From Pararhodobacter marinus (lineage in GTDB: Bacteria > Pseudomonadota > Alphaproteobacteria > Rhodobacterales > Rhodobacteraceae), in assembly GCF_003122215.1 (NCBI RefSeq), contig NZ_QEYD01000001.1:186001-250000 (forward strand): a DNA stretch of 64,000 nt, read 5' to 3'. Shown piece by piece: positions 33,039 to 42,853 of the stretch. The position numbers and the translations under genes were made by a program. Below the pieces are notes generated by a model that worked only from the letters and a program-made list of their open reading frames with translations, ran no database searches and was not told where the DNA came from. Every line of letters begins with the position of its first letter. Position 1 is the first letter of the stretch.

Positions 33039-34361
33039 CTATTCGGCGGGGGCGGGGGCGTCCTCTTCCAGCCCGGCGGGCTGGCCCACGACGACGAAAT
33101 GCAGCTGGTCGGGCTGCGCCAGACGCTGCGCCACGCGCTGGATATCCTCAAGCGTGACCGCGCGGACAAGGTCATTGCGGATATTGACGTAGTTCAGCGG
33201 ATAGCCCTGGAACTGCATCGAGGCCAGCACGCGGGCGATCGATTCGTTGCCGTCGAAGCGCAACGCGTAGGCCCCCGTCAGATAGGTCTGGATCCGCTCC
33301 AGATCCTCCTGCGTGATGCCGCCGTCGGCCAGCCAGCGGAACTGGTCGCGCACCAGCTCGATGGCGGCGACGGCGTTCTCGTTGCCGGTCGACATGCGGC
33401 CGACATAGCTGTCGCCGAACTGGGACGAGGCCAGCGTGGTGTAGACCCCGTAGGTCAGGCCACGCGCCTGACGGATTTCCGACATCAACCGGGACGTGAA
33501 GCCGCTGCCGCCGAAGATCTCGTTGAGCAGGTAGGCTTCCATGAAATCGTCGTCATCGGCGGGAATGCCCGGCAGGCCGAACTGGATCACCGATTGCGGC
33601 CCGGGGAACGGCACCACGGTGACGCCGGGCCCGGCATCGAAGGTGTGATACTCGGGCAGCGGGCGGTCGGATTCGGGCAGCGCCCCGACGATGCGGTCGA
33701 CGATCGCGCCCAGCTCTTCGGGCGTGATGTCACCGGCAGCGCCGACATGGACCCGGTCCGAAGTGAACGCCGCGCGGTGGGCGTCAAGGATGTCGTCCAG
33801 CGTGAAGGACCCCACCGTGGCGGGTGTTCCGTCGGTCGGCGTGGCATAGGGATGCCCGGCATAGCCCAGCCGCGCATAGGTCTGCTGCGCGATGGTGTCC
33901 GGGTTCTGCGCCGCGCGTTCGAGCACGGCGATGGTCTGCGTGCGGACGCGGTCAAGGCTCATCTGGCCGAATTGCGGTTCGGTCAGGGCCAGCAGCGCCA
34001 AGTCGATCACCTCGTCGCGGTTCTCGGACAGCGCCTTGATCGTCAGCGAGACCGAATCGCGCCCGGCCTCGAAGCTGACATTGCCCGCGGTCGCCTCCAG
34101 CGCGGCGGCATAGCCCTGCGCGTCGAAATCCCCCGCGCCTTCGGACAAAAGCGAGGTCATCAGCGACACCGCCCCGGCCCGGCCTGCAGGGTCGAGCGAG
34201 GCGCCGCCGGTGAAGATGATTTCAATCGAGACGAAGGGGATCGAATGCTCTTCGACCAGCCAGGCCGTGCGGCCTTCGGGCGAGGTGACTTCCTGAAGAT
34301 CGATGGCCCCGGCCGGCAGCGAGAGCCCCAGCACCAGCGCGATGGCGGACAGAAAACGCAT
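33039..34361 (-). CDS. M16-family peptidase, non-catalytic partner
   Basis: 440 residues with signal peptide 1-19 (cut after AGA) and two M16 domains. The zinc motif HXXEH is missing: the corresponding helix reads GAVSLMTSLLSEGAG. It keeps the YVGRMSTGNENAVAA and GGSGFTSRLMSEIRQARGLTY blocks of M16 domains. In paired bacterial M16 systems such a subunit completes the chamber of an active partner, which is encoded just upstream. The ATG shares one base with the partner's stop (TGATG). It is periplasmic. Confidence 0.87.
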   Translation of the reverse strand: MRFLSAIALVLGLSLPAGAIDLQEVTSPEGRTAWLVEEHSIPFVSIEIIFTGGASLDPAGRAGAVSLMTSLLSEGAGDFDAQGYAAALEATAGNVSFEAGRDSVSLTIKALSENRDEVIDLALLALTEPQFGQMSLDRVRTQTIAVLERAAQNPDTIAQQTYARLGYAGHPYATPTDGTPATVGSFTLDDILDAHRAAFTSDRVHVGAAGDITPEELGAIVDRIVGALPESDRPLPEYHTFDAGPGVTVVPFPGPQSVIQFGLPGIPADDDDFMEAYLLNEIFGGSGFTSRLMSEIRQARGLTYGVYTTLASSQFGDSYVGRMSTGNENAVAAIELVRDQFRWLADGGITQEDLERIQTYLTGAYALRFDGNESIARVLASMQFQGYPLNYVNIRNDLVRAVTLEDIQRVAQRLAQPDQLHFVVVGQPAGLEEDAPAPAE

Positions 34362-35692
34362 CACTCTTCGACTCCCCTCAGCCAGCCTGTGACCGACTCG
34401 CGCCGGTCGAGCCGCCGGGCGGCGGCCATGATTTCCTCGGGCGTGACCTGTTCCAGAAGGTCGAGCCATTCGTCGCTCTGCTCGACGGTGAAACCCAGCG
34501 CCAGATCGGCGCCGAGGCTGCGGGCGCGCGCCTGCGTGTCGTCGAGCTGATAGATCGCCTCGGCCCGGATCTGCCTCCGCACACGGTCAAGCTGTTCCTG
34601 GTCGACGCCGTTTTCCAGGAAATCGGCCATGACGCGGTCCAGCGCCTGTTCCGCGTCTTCGAGCGAAACGCCGTCGACCGGCATGATCCCCAGCGAGAAG
34701 GTCCCGCTATCCAGCCCAAGGCCGGAATACCCCGCCCAGGCAGTGATCGCTATGCCCTCGTCATAGGTCAGCCGCCGATCGAGGATCGAGGTCTGCGGGC
34801 TGCCCCCCAGCAAGGCCGCCAGCACCTGATAGGCCGCCGCCTGCCGCTGATCGTCAGGCCGGCGCGTCGGTGTGAGGTACAGGCGGCTCACATAGGGCTG
34901 CGCGACGCGCGCGTCCTCCATGATCACCCGGCGTTCGGCCAGCTGCGGCGGCTCCTGCGGGCGGCTGCGTTCGGGCAGGGTCTCGACCGCGGGGATCGGG
35001 CCGTAATACTCGCGCGCCATGGCCAGCACGTCCTCGGCCTCGACATCCCCGGCGACCACCAGGATCGCGTTGTTGGGCGAATAATGCACGCGGTAGAAAT
35101 CGGTAGCGATCTGCCCCGTAAGCTGCTCCATCTCGTGGCGCCAGCCGATGATCGGACGGCCATAGGGGTGGTTCTGGTACAAGGCGGCGCGCAACTGTTC
35201 GCTGAATTGCCGGTCGGGGCTGGATTCCAGCGTCTGCCCGCGTTCGCGCAGGATCACGTCGCGCTCGGGCAGCCAGTCGGACCGGTCGAGCCGCAGGTTC
35301 ACCATGCGGTCGGCCTCCATTTCCATCATCAGCGGCAGCCGGTCTGCGGCGATGCGCTGGAAATAGGCGGTGTAATCCCAGCCGGTGAAGGCGTTATGCG
35401 TGCCGCCATTGGCCTGCACCACGCGGTCGAATTCACCCTCTTCCAGGTTGTCGGTCGCCTTGAACATCAGGTGTTCGAGGTAATGCGCGATGCCCGACTG
35501 TCCGGCCGGATCGTCGGCGGCGCCGACGCGATACCAGACCATGTGCACGACCACGGGCGCGCGGTGATCTTCGATCACCACCACCTGCATGCCGTTATCA
35601 AGGGTGAAAGTCTGCGGATCCTCGGCTGCGGCGGTCAGGGCGGTAACCGCCCAGACCATTGCGGCAAGGATCAGACGCTGGGCAACGACCAT
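34361..35692 (-). CDS. M16-family zinc peptidase (active subunit)
   Basis: 443 residues with signal peptide 1-23. The inverted zinc motif HYLEH lies in SGIAHYLEHLMFKAT, and the downstream glutamate is supplied by the ERDVILRERGQTLES segment, as in PqqL/mitochondrial-processing-peptidase relatives. A GGTHNAFTGWDYTAYF block follows. It is predicted to digest peptides in the periplasm together with the inactive M16 protein encoded downstream. The start at 35692 gives the signal peptide; longer starts would bury it. Confidence 0.9.
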   Translation of the reverse strand: MVVAQRLILAAMVWAVTALTAAAEDPQTFTLDNGMQVVVIEDHRAPVVVHMVWYRVGAADDPAGQSGIAHYLEHLMFKATDNLEEGEFDRVVQANGGTHNAFTGWDYTAYFQRIAADRLPLMMEMEADRMVNLRLDRSDWLPERDVILRERGQTLESSPDRQFSEQLRAALYQNHPYGRPIIGWRHEMEQLTGQIATDFYRVHYSPNNAILVVAGDVEAEDVLAMAREYYGPIPAVETLPERSRPQEPPQLAERRVIMEDARVAQPYVSRLYLTPTRRPDDQRQAAAYQVLAALLGGSPQTSILDRRLTYDEGIAITAWAGYSGLGLDSGTFSLGIMPVDGVSLEDAEQALDRVMADFLENGVDQEQLDRVRRQIRAEAIYQLDDTQARARSLGADLALGFTVEQSDEWLDLLEQVTPEEIMAAARRLDRRESVTGWLRGVEE

Positions 35693-35811
35693 CAAACACG
35701 CTCCGTCTCGGTTGGTGCGCAGAATGACGGCGAGACCCGGGCGAAGCAACGGGGTGTACGCGTTTGTGAAGCGCCCGGAGCACACAGGCTCCGCGCGCTG
35801 TCAGCCGCCCG

Positions 35812-36342
35812 TCACTCGGGCGGAGGCGGGGCTGCCGGGGTACGCACGCCCGCCGCGCGCCAGCGCAGCAGTTCCGCCTGCGGGTCGAGGATCTGATCCT
35901 CGTAGGCGGCGCGGTACATGTTGGAATTGAACATCCGCTCAAGGATCCGGCCCTGGCCGTCACGGCGGACCTCTTCGTCCTCGGCGGCGAGCGTGGCGCG
36001 GATATCGGGCGACAGGCCGTTGCGCCCGGCATATTGGACCAGCCCGGCATCGGCCGCCGGCACGCCCGAGGTCCGCTCGGCCGAGATCCGTCCGCCCAGG
36101 GCCTCGACCGCCGCGGCGCGGGGATCGGGATCGACCAGGTTCCCGCCGCCCGGGGTGGGCGTGGGCAGCGACTGGTAATCCGGCGGCGCCTGAAGCGGCT
36201 GCGTCGGCACGATCGAGAATTCGTCGGGCGAGTCCTGATGCGACTGCAGGTTCATCAGGCGCGGAACCTCGCCGTCGTTGGAACAGGCGCTCAGCGTGGC
36301 AAGGGCAAGGGCCGCGACACTAGCGATGCGAAGAAACGTCAT
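35812..36342 (-). CDS. DUF3035 lipoprotein
   Basis: 176 residues with a lipoprotein signal ending in LSAC (Cys20). A proline-rich middle (PTQPLQAPPDYQSLPTPTPGG) is followed by a C-terminal part with VEALGGR, VPAADAGLVQYAGRNG and IRATLAAEDEEVRR. It matches the alphaproteobacterial DUF3035 family of outer-membrane-directed lipoproteins of unknown role. Location next to lspA, the lipoprotein signal peptidase, and the M16 genes suggests envelope function. Confidence 0.82.
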   Translation of the reverse strand: MTFLRIASVAALALATLSACSNDGEVPRLMNLQSHQDSPDEFSIVPTQPLQAPPDYQSLPTPTPGGGNLVDPDPRAAAVEALGGRISAERTSGVPAADAGLVQYAGRNGLSPDIRATLAAEDEEVRRDGQGRILERMFNSNMYRAAYEDQILDPQAELLRWRAAGVRTPAAPPPPE

Positions 36343-36398
36343 TGCGGTTCCGGTTTTCTGCGGCAGGTCAGAAGTTCAGGCCTTTCTTATCCGAAGCC

Positions 36399-36878
36399 TC
36401 AGCCTTCGTCACGGGTCGTTTTGGCGCCCGAGACGAGGATCAGCCCGAAGGCGCCGACGAATATCGCGATATCGGCCACGTTGAAAGCCCAGGGATTGCG
36501 GATTCCGCAGCAGGTCACGTTCAGAAAATCCGCCACCGCGCCCCAGACCACGCGGTCGATGGCATTGCCCAGCGCGCCGCCGATCAGGAAACCCGCCGCG
36601 ACCTGCAGCCCGGCATGCGCGCCCTCCTTGCGCACCCAGCGCCAGACCCAGACCGACACAACCACGGGCAGGATCACCAGGAACGCGCGCAGCCAGACGG
36701 AATCGGCGGCGAACAGGCCGAAATTGACCCCCCGGTTCCACGCCATGGTCAGCGTCAGATAGGGCGGCCAGATGTTGATCAGCAGCTCTTCGCGCAGGTT
36801 CAGGCCGACGACGATCAGCCATTTCAGCGCCTGATCGACGGCCAGAACAAGAAACGAGGTCCAGAAGGCTGTGCGCAT
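36399..36878 (-). CDS. lspA: Lipoprotein signal peptidase (signal peptidase II)
   Basis: 159 residues with four membrane segments. Family motifs are NRGVNFG (48-54) and GNAIDR with the likely catalytic Asp108. The second catalytic aspartate is Asp136 in FNVADIAIF. It removes signal peptides from diacylglyceryl-modified prolipoproteins, such as the DUF3035 protein encoded next to it. The ATG at 36878 lies just before the purH stop (36883) region, so it follows purH closely. Confidence 0.94.
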   Translation of the reverse strand: MRTAFWTSFLVLAVDQALKWLIVVGLNLREELLINIWPPYLTLTMAWNRGVNFGLFAADSVWLRAFLVILPVVVSVWVWRWVRKEGAHAGLQVAAGFLIGGALGNAIDRVVWGAVADFLNVTCCGIRNPWAFNVADIAIFVGAFGLILVSGAKTTRDEG

Positions 36879-36882
36879 GGGC

Positions 36883-38466
36883 TCAGTGCCGGAAATGGCG
36901 CATGCCGGTAAAGACCATGGCAAGCCCGGCCTCGTCCGCTGCGGCGATCACCTCGTCATCGCGCATCGAACCACCCGGCTGGATCACGCAGGTGGCACCG
37001 GCGGCGGCGGCTTCCATCAGCCCGTCGGGGAAGGGGAAGAAGGCATCCGACGCGACCGCCGAGCCAATCGTCAGCGGCTGCGACAGGCCCAGAGTCTCGG
37101 CCATGCGCTCGGCCTTCATCGCGGCGATCAGCGCCGAATCCACGCGGCTCATCTGACCCGCGCCGACGCCCACGGTGGCACCGTCCTTGACGTAGACGAT
37201 GGCGTTCGACTTGACGTGCTTGGCGATTTTCCACGCGAACAGCAGGTCGGTCATCTGCTCGGGCGTGGGCGCCTTCTTCGTCACGACCTTAAGGTCATCC
37301 ATGCCGATAAAGCCCGAATCCTTGTCCTGAACCAGCAGCCCGCCCGCAACCTGCCGGAAGGTCAGCCCGCCCGCTTTCACGTCGGGCAGCCCGTCGGTGG
37401 TCAGCAGGCGCAGGTTCTTCTTGGCGGCGAAGATTGCCTTGGCCTCGTCGGACGCGCCGGGCGCGATGACCACTTCGGTGAAGATCCCGGTGATCTCCTG
37501 CGCGGTTTCGGCGTCGAGCGGCTTGTTGAGCGCGACGATCCCCCCGAAGGCCGAGGTCCGGTCGCAATCGAAGGCGGCCTTGTAGGCTTCCAGCAGGGTC
37601 TTGCCGCGCGCCACACCGCAGGGATTGGCGTGCTTGATGATCGCGCAGGCGGCGCTGTCGGCGGGATCGAACTCGGCCACCAGCTCGAAAGCGGCGTCGG
37701 TGTCGTTGATGTTGTTGTAGCTCAGCTCCTTGCCCTGATGCTGCACGGCGGTGGCGACGCCCTGGCGACCCGAGCCATCGGTGTAGAACGCCGCCGTCTG
37801 ATGCGGGTTCTCGCCATAGCGCAGCGTCTGGGCCAGCGTGCCGGCAAAGGCCCGGCGTCGCGGGGCGGCGATCTCCAGCGTCCTGGCGAACCACGCACTG
37901 ACCGCGGCGTCATAGGCGGCGGTGCGGGCATAGGTATTGGCGGCGCATTCCTGCCGGAAGCGCGCGGTCGTGCCGCCCTGTTCCAGCTGATCGAGCAGCG
38001 GCGCGTAATCCTCGGGGTCGGTGATGACCGTCACATAGGCGTGGTTCTTGGCCGCGGCGCGCAGCATCGCGGGGCCGCCGATATCGATATTCTCGACGCA
38101 ATCGTCGTAATCGCCGCCCTTCGCGACGGTGGCTTCGAACGGGTACAGGTTCACCACCAGCAGGTCGATCGGCAGGATGCCGTGTTCGTCCATCGACGCC
38201 TTGTGCCCGGCATCGTCGCGCAGCGCGAGCAGACCGCCATGCACCATCGGGTGCAGCGTCTTCACCCGGCCATCCATCATTTCCGGGAAGCCCGTCAGCT
38301 CGGCCACGTCCCTGACCGCCAGCCCCGCCTCGCGCAGCGCCTTGGCGGTGCCGCCGGTCGAAACGAGGTCAACGCCCTTCGCGGCCAGAGCCTGACCCAG
38401 CTCGATCAGCCCGGATTTGTCCGAGACGGAAAGCAGGGCACGTTTGACGGGGACGAGATCGGTCAT
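36883..38466 (-). CDS. purH: Bifunctional AICAR formyltransferase / IMP cyclohydrolase
   Basis: 527 residues, standard length. The IMP cyclohydrolase domain comes first: [20 protein letters not shown] and [13 protein letters not shown]. The AICAR transformylase domain follows with the [11 protein letters not shown] lysine-histidine motif and the C-terminal [18 protein letters not shown] block. It carries out the last two steps of IMP synthesis. The gene is preceded by the heparinase-like gene only 13 bases away and followed by lspA. Confidence 0.96.
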   Translation of the reverse strand: MTDLVPVKRALLSVSDKSGLIELGQALAAKGVDLVSTGGTAKALREAGLAVRDVAELTGFPEMMDGRVKTLHPMVHGGLLALRDDAGHKASMDEHGILPIDLLVVNLYPFEATVAKGGDYDDCVENIDIGGPAMLRAAAKNHAYVTVITDPEDYAPLLDQLEQGGTTARFRQECAANTYARTAAYDAAVSAWFARTLEIAAPRRRAFAGTLAQTLRYGENPHQTAAFYTDGSGRQGVATAVQHQGKELSYNNINDTDAAFELVAEFDPADSAACAIIKHANPCGVARGKTLLEAYKAAFDCDRTSAFGGIVALNKPLDAETAQEITGIFTEVVIAPGASDEAKAIFAAKKNLRLLTTDGLPDVKAGGLTFRQVAGGLLVQDKDSGFIGMDDLKVVTKKAPTPEQMTDLLFAWKIAKHVKSNAIVYVKDGATVGVGAGQMSRVDSALIAAMKAERMAETLGLSQPLTIGSAVASDAFFPFPDGLMEAAAAGATCVIQPGGSMRDDEVIAAADEAGLAMVFTGMRHFRH

Positions 38467-38479
38467 GGGGGCGCTATCC

Positions 38480-40234
38480 TCAGTCGAGAGCAAACAGGTC
38501 CCGCGGCAGGGCCAGATCGTCGTCACGGCCGATGTCACGGATCGCCAGCGGGGTATCCTGTGCCTTTGCCAGTGTCCAGTTTATCTGGCTACTATCGTCG
38601 AGGATCGCGGCGCGGACGACGATCTGCTGGCACGGGCGCGGGGCCAGACGTCCCTTTTCCAGATAGACCGACGGCTCCAGCGACAGCCGTCCCGGCCCGT
38701 CGAAGCGAAACACCCAGATCTCGCCCGAGGGCAAGGCCGCCGAAACCGCGCTGCCGCCCAGATCGAGCGAGGCATCGACATCGGGGTGCAGATGGAACCG
38801 CAAGGCGTAGGAGATTCCACGCATTTTCGTTTTGACCAGCGCGGCCTCGAAGGTCGTCTTGTGCGCGGGTTCCAGCGCGGCCAGCGTGTCCTCGCCCAGC
38901 AGCACGCGCCCGTCCTCGCCCAACGACAGCGCGCGCACATGGGTCAGCCCGTGGGTCGCGACATAGCCGTCATGGCTGAGCAGCAGCGACGATCCGTCGC
39001 GCTCGTCGGTGCGATGCAGCGTGACCAGCGAGGGGCCCTCGACCAGGGGCGCGCCGCCTTCCTCGGGGCGCGAGGGGCGGCCGAACCGGGCCGAGGACCA
39101 GCCGTCGATCGACAGCGTGGAATGCGAATTGGTCGCGCGGCCCGCTTTTTCCCATTCCGGCCCGAACGGCACGCCCGATCCCGAATTGACGATCAGCGGG
39201 CGCCGGTTCGAGGTCAGCTCGAACGCCAGCATCGAGGCATGCGCCCGCGTCGCGGCGGCGTCGCGCGGGGGTTCGGACGCGTCCACGATGACCGAACAGC
39301 GCCCGCCTTCGAGCCGTGCATAGCCCATCGCCCGCGCCCGGTTCGGCCCGATCGGCACCGGCGCCACGGCCAGCGCATTCTCCAGCCGCCCCTCCATCCC
39401 GCGTCCGCCGCCATGAAACCGCGCCAGCCCGCCATCGGCATGGCGCAGCGTACGCAGGCAGGGCGCGATCCGCGCCAGCGCGTCTTCCAGCGCCTCGGGG
39501 ATCTCTGCCTCGGCCTCGCCCAGCGCGGTCATCGCCCAGCTCAGCAGCGTGAACACTTCCAGCAGATCCTCGGGGCAGCGGTTCGACAGCCCGCCATCGG
39601 CGGCGATATCCTCACGGCAGGCGCGCTCGAGCGCTGTCAGCGCGTCTTCGCGGTGCCGCTCCATCCCCTCCAGCGCGAAGGCTGCATAAAGATACCCGGT
39701 CAGTGCCTCGAAGCGCGGCAAGCCGGCATCGGCATGATGCCAGCGCCGCGCCAGATAGGCCGTCTGCCGCCCCAAAGCGGCGAAGAACGGCGCGCGCTCG
39801 GCCTCGTCGCGGGCGGCCAACAGGAACATCGCGTGGTTGAGCCAGCGCAGCACGCGCCGCCCGGTCAGGTCGGGCTGCCATCCCGGTCCCTGCCCCATGC
39901 CGAAGCGCTGGATCCAGTCAAACACCCAGCCCTGCGCCGCCAGCCGAGCCGCACGGTCGCCCGTCGCGGCCATATGGTCCAGCCATGCCATGCCGTGCAA
40001 TTCCGCCGCGAATCCCTGGCTGGGCGGCTCTTCGTCCCAGGGCTGCAGGGTTTCGACCATATGGCCATGCAACAGGAAATTCCCCGCCGCCAGCTGCCGC
40101 CCCTTGGCAAAGAACCCCACCGTGCGCGGTTCGGGGATCGCATGGAAGCCCTTCGCGGCAGGCGCCCGGCGCATGGCGCGCAGGGCAAGGCGATTGCCCC
40201 ACCGGCGTTTGCGCGCTGCCCAGCCCTGCTCCAT
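38480..40234 (-). CDS. Heparinase II/III family protein
   Basis: 584 residues. An N-terminal alpha-helical toroid is followed by a C-terminal beta-sandwich domain of heparinase II/III type, marked by [16 protein letters not shown], the conserved histidine/tyrosine region. [17 protein letters not shown] also lies in that domain. No signal peptide is apparent, which is usual for the alphaproteobacterial members found between rsmB and purH, so a polysaccharide lyase role is not certain. The start at 40234 ([13 protein letters not shown]) avoids overlap with rsmB. Genes on both sides run the same way. Confidence 0.82.
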   Translation of the reverse strand: MEQGWAARKRRWGNRLALRAMRRAPAAKGFHAIPEPRTVGFFAKGRQLAAGNFLLHGHMVETLQPWDEEPPSQGFAAELHGMAWLDHMAATGDRAARLAAQGWVFDWIQRFGMGQGPGWQPDLTGRRVLRWLNHAMFLLAARDEAERAPFFAALGRQTAYLARRWHHADAGLPRFEALTGYLYAAFALEGMERHREDALTALERACREDIAADGGLSNRCPEDLLEVFTLLSWAMTALGEAEAEIPEALEDALARIAPCLRTLRHADGGLARFHGGGRGMEGRLENALAVAPVPIGPNRARAMGYARLEGGRCSVIVDASEPPRDAAATRAHASMLAFELTSNRRPLIVNSGSGVPFGPEWEKAGRATNSHSTLSIDGWSSARFGRPSRPEEGGAPLVEGPSLVTLHRTDERDGSSLLLSHDGYVATHGLTHVRALSLGEDGRVLLGEDTLAALEPAHKTTFEAALVKTKMRGISYALRFHLHPDVDASLDLGGSAVSAALPSGEIWVFRFDGPGRLSLEPSVYLEKGRLAPRPCQQIVVRAAILDDSSQINWTLAKAQDTPLAIRDIGRDDDLALPRDLFALD

Positions 40235-40289
40235 GCCCGGTCCCCGTTGCGAGTGTTCCCTCAGGGCATACCGCCCCGGCCCGCCGCTG

Positions 40290-41513
40290 TCATCCCGCCC
40301 GGTGCAGCCGCGCCATGTAGAAACCGTCGATGCCCTGCGGATGATCGTCGGGCCGCGTGCGCCAGCCCCCCTCTGCCGTTGCCCGGCCCAGCGGCAGACC
40401 CCGGGTCTCGGCACGCAGGTCCGGATGACGGCCGAGCGCCGCTTCGATCTGTGCCTCGCCCTCGTCCGGCAACAGCGAGCAGGTGCAGTAAACCAGCCGC
40501 CCGCCGGGTTTCAGAAAGCCCAAGGCCCGGTCCAGCAGCGCCGCCTGCAACGCGGTCAGCGCCGCGACATCGGCGGGCTTGCGCACGAAGGGCAGATCGG
40601 GATGGCGGCGAATCGTGCCGGTGGCCGAACAGGGCGCGTCCAGCAGCACCGCATCAACGGGCGCCGGCGGCGTCCAGTCCAGCGCGTCGGCGCAGACGAT
40701 GTCGGCCTGCAGCCCGGTGCGGGCCAGATTGTCGCGCAGGCGCTTCAGCCGACCGTCGCTCAGGTCCAGCGCGGTGACCCGTGCCCCGGTCGCGGCCAGC
40801 TGCATCGTCTTGCCGCCGGGCGCCGCGCACAGATCCAGCACCGTCTCGCCCGGCCCGGCATCCAGCAGCAACGCCGGCAAGGCCGCCGCCGCGTCCTGTA
40901 CCCACCAATCGCCCGCCTCGAACCCCGGCAATGCGCTGACCTGAACCCCGGCGGGCAGCCGCCACGAGGCGCCGACCGGCTCGGCCCCTTCGGGCGCCGT
41001 CCCTCCGGGTTTCAGCGACAGGTCCAGTGGCGCGCCCTTGTGATGCGCGGCCTCGATCGCGGCGACGGCGTCGGCGCCATAGACGGATTTCAGCCGCCGT
41101 TTCAGCCAGCCCGGCAGCGGCTGCACCGGCAGATCGGTCCAGCCTTCGAAAGCCGCGGCGCGGCGCAGCACGGCATTCGCCATTCCCGCCGCTTTCTGCG
41201 TGACACGCTCGCGCTTCAGCGCCTCGACCGTGTCGTTGATGACCCCGTGCGGCGCCTCGCCCAGCTCCAGCATCTCGACCGTAGCCACCCGCAACGCCGC
41301 CATCACGGCAGGCTGCGGCTCGTGGCGCAGCATCGGGCCCAGCACGGTTTGCGTGCGAGCGAAGTTGCGCAGCGTGACCAGCGCGAGCCGCTGCGCGCGG
41401 GCACGCGCGGCGGGGTCTGCCGGGGGCAGCGGAACCTCGGGCAGCATCTGGCCCTCGATGACGCCCGCCAGCAGCGTGGCGGCCATCCGGCGGGGTTCGG
41501 CGGGTTGCGGCAT
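40290..41513 (-). CDS. rsmB: 16S rRNA (cytosine-C5) methyltransferase, RsmB/Fmu family
   Basis: 407 residues. An N-terminal NusB-like helical domain holds AALRVATVEMLELGEAP and AVLRRAAAF. It is followed by the methyltransferase domain with the SAM motif VLDLCAAPGGKTMQLA, DAPCSATGTIRRHPD carrying the release cysteine, and YCTCSLLPDEGE carrying the catalytic cysteine. It methylates a cytosine in 16S rRNA. Divergent from the small SDHAF4-like gene. Confidence 0.93.
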   Translation of the reverse strand: MPQPAEPRRMAATLLAGVIEGQMLPEVPLPPADPAARARAQRLALVTLRNFARTQTVLGPMLRHEPQPAVMAALRVATVEMLELGEAPHGVINDTVEALKRERVTQKAAGMANAVLRRAAAFEGWTDLPVQPLPGWLKRRLKSVYGADAVAAIEAAHHKGAPLDLSLKPGGTAPEGAEPVGASWRLPAGVQVSALPGFEAGDWWVQDAAAALPALLLDAGPGETVLDLCAAPGGKTMQLAATGARVTALDLSDGRLKRLRDNLARTGLQADIVCADALDWTPPAPVDAVLLDAPCSATGTIRRHPDLPFVRKPADVAALTALQAALLDRALGFLKPGGRLVYCTCSLLPDEGEAQIEAALGRHPDLRAETRGLPLGRATAEGGWRTRPDDHPQGIDGFYMARLHRAG

Positions 41514-41589
41514 CGGGTCCTCGGACTTGCGGAAGGGACAGAGCAGGGCTACCTAGCCCTTACCCCGTTGCCCTGTGCGAGGAAAGCCG

Positions 41590-41778
41590 ATGTCCGAAGC
41601 CGATCGCCGCGCCGATCTTCCGCCCGCCGCCCAGCGCGCGCTGGCCGAAGCCGATGAACGCCGCCGCAAGGCCGAGGCCGAGGCAGTCCCATTGCCCAAG
41701 GAACTGGGCGGGCGCAAAGGGCCGGAACCCGTGCGCTACGGCGATTGGGAAAAGAAGGGCCTCGCCATCGATTTCTGA
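41590..41778 (+). CDS. Small DUF1674 / SDHAF4-like protein (succinate dehydrogenase assembly)
   Basis: 62 residues. The charged N-terminal half is rich in Glu, Ala and Arg. The conserved tail GPEPVRYGDWEKKGLAIDF is the hallmark of the DUF1674/SDHAF4 family, whose mitochondrial member assists flavinylated SdhA during complex II assembly. GAGGA precedes the ATG. No sdh genes are near. A half copy of the CTGTAGGGTGCGTG element begins five bases after the stop. Confidence 0.85.
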   Translation: MSEADRRADLPPAAQRALAEADERRRKAEAEAVPLPKELGGRKGPEPVRYGDWEKKGLAIDF

Positions 41779-41782
41779 GCGG

Positions 41783-41809
41783 CTGTAGGGTGCGTGCTGT
41801 GCACGCACC
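41783..41809. repeat. Half copy of the CTGTAGGGTGCGTG palindromic element
   Basis: The left arm CTGTAGGGTGCGTG is identical to 6218-6231. It folds as GGTGCGTGC-TGT-GCACGCACC (nine-base-pair stem). It lies between convergent genes, where it may serve as a terminator. Confidence 0.7.
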
Positions 41810-41833
41810 GCCCCGCCTCGCCAGAAGGCGCCC

Positions 41834-42178
41834 TTACCGGATGCTGAAATTCGCGCCCATGCCGGCGCCCCGCTCGGTGACGAATCGCAGCCGGTCGCCG
41901 TCGCGCAGCACCAGCTGGCAATCCGCGCCCAGATCGTCGCCGTCCCAGAACAGCGTCCGGCAGAAATATCCGTCGCGCCATTCCCATTCCCCGGTCACCG
42001 GCTGGCCCAGCCCCGAGCCGGTGATGCGCCCGTCTTCGCGCACCTGCAGACGCACGCCCAGCCGGGTCAGATCGTTCCCGAAGACAAGCCGCCGGAATTC
42101 GGCGCCGTCCGTCAGCGGCTCGAACGCCAGAACGACCGAAGGAAAAGCAGCCAGGAACACGGCGAGAATACGGGTCAT
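41834..42178 (-). CDS. Small secreted protein of unknown function
   Basis: 114 residues with a signal peptide 1-18 (cut after VLA). The mature part holds GEWEWRDGYFCRTLFWDGDDLGADCQ, a tryptophan/cysteine-rich block (two cysteines that could form a disulfide) given here as residues about 69-94 only in outline, and ends NFSIR. Similar small proteins occur across Rhodobacterales, sometimes mislabelled dihydrodipicolinate reductase; there is no nucleotide-binding motif here. The start at 42178 gives the signal peptide. Confidence 0.7.
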   Translation of the reverse strand: MTRILAVFLAAFPSVVLAFEPLTDGAEFRRLVFGNDLTRLGVRLQVREDGRITGSGLGQPVTGEWEWRDGYFCRTLFWDGDDLGADCQLVLRDGDRLRFVTERGAGMGANFSIR

Positions 42179-42280
42179 GCGCCGGTAACGCGGCCCGGAC
42201 ACAAAGAGTTTCACCCGATGCCGAAGAAATCGCGGAAAAGTTTACCGCGCCTGCCGCGGCCCCGTGCCAGAGTCCCGGCC

Positions 42281-42853
42281 ATGCCCAGACATTCTTCCCG
42301 ACCAACCGCCTTTCGCGGGCTCATCGCGGCCGGCCTGACGGGCCTAGCGATCTTCCTGTCGCCGCCCTTTCATGCCGCTTTTCTCGACCTTTTCACGTGG
42401 GGCGGCGCAGAGGGCCACGTGATCGAGCACCACGCCGCGTTCAATCCCGTCGTGGTTCAGATCGGGCTGTTCACTGGCGACCGCTTTCTCGAGCTTCTGA
42501 TGCTCATCGTGATCGCCGCCCTCGCGCTGCCGCCGCTTTCGCGCCTGCTGGGCTATGCCCTTCCGCTGGGGGCGCTGATGCTCGTTCCGGCCCTTGCCGC
42601 GCTGATGCGGGGACACGGGCTGGACGGGGTGATCGCGCCGCTCTGCCTGTTCGCCGCCGCGATGGTCCTGCGCCGCCCGCCACTCGCGCTACCCTTGCCT
42701 GTGGCGGCGCTGAGCATGCTGGCGATCAGCCTCGCCATGACGCTGGCCTCGCCCTTGCACCGGGGCACGCTCGGGACGCTGCTTGTGGCCCTTCTCGCCC
42801 CCCTGCCGGCTCTGGCTTTGACCGCGCTCGGCCTCAGGTTCCGCAATAGGTGA
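42281..42853 (+). CDS. Integral membrane protein of unknown function
   Basis: 190 residues with about five membrane segments and short loops. The only distinctive part is a GGAEGHVIEHHAAFNP loop after the first segment, rich in histidine. I chose the ATG at 42281; an in-frame ATG at 42218 would add 21 residues rich in arginine and proline. Its last 20 bases overlap the 3' end of the convergent selO gene. I do not recognise the family. Confidence 0.6.
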   Translation: MPRHSSRPTAFRGLIAAGLTGLAIFLSPPFHAAFLDLFTWGGAEGHVIEHHAAFNPVVVQIGLFTGDRFLELLMLIVIAALALPPLSRLLGYALPLGALMLVPALAALMRGHGLDGVIAPLCLFAAAMVLRRPPLALPLPVAALSMLAISLAMTLASPLHRGTLGTLLVALLAPLPALALTALGLRFRNR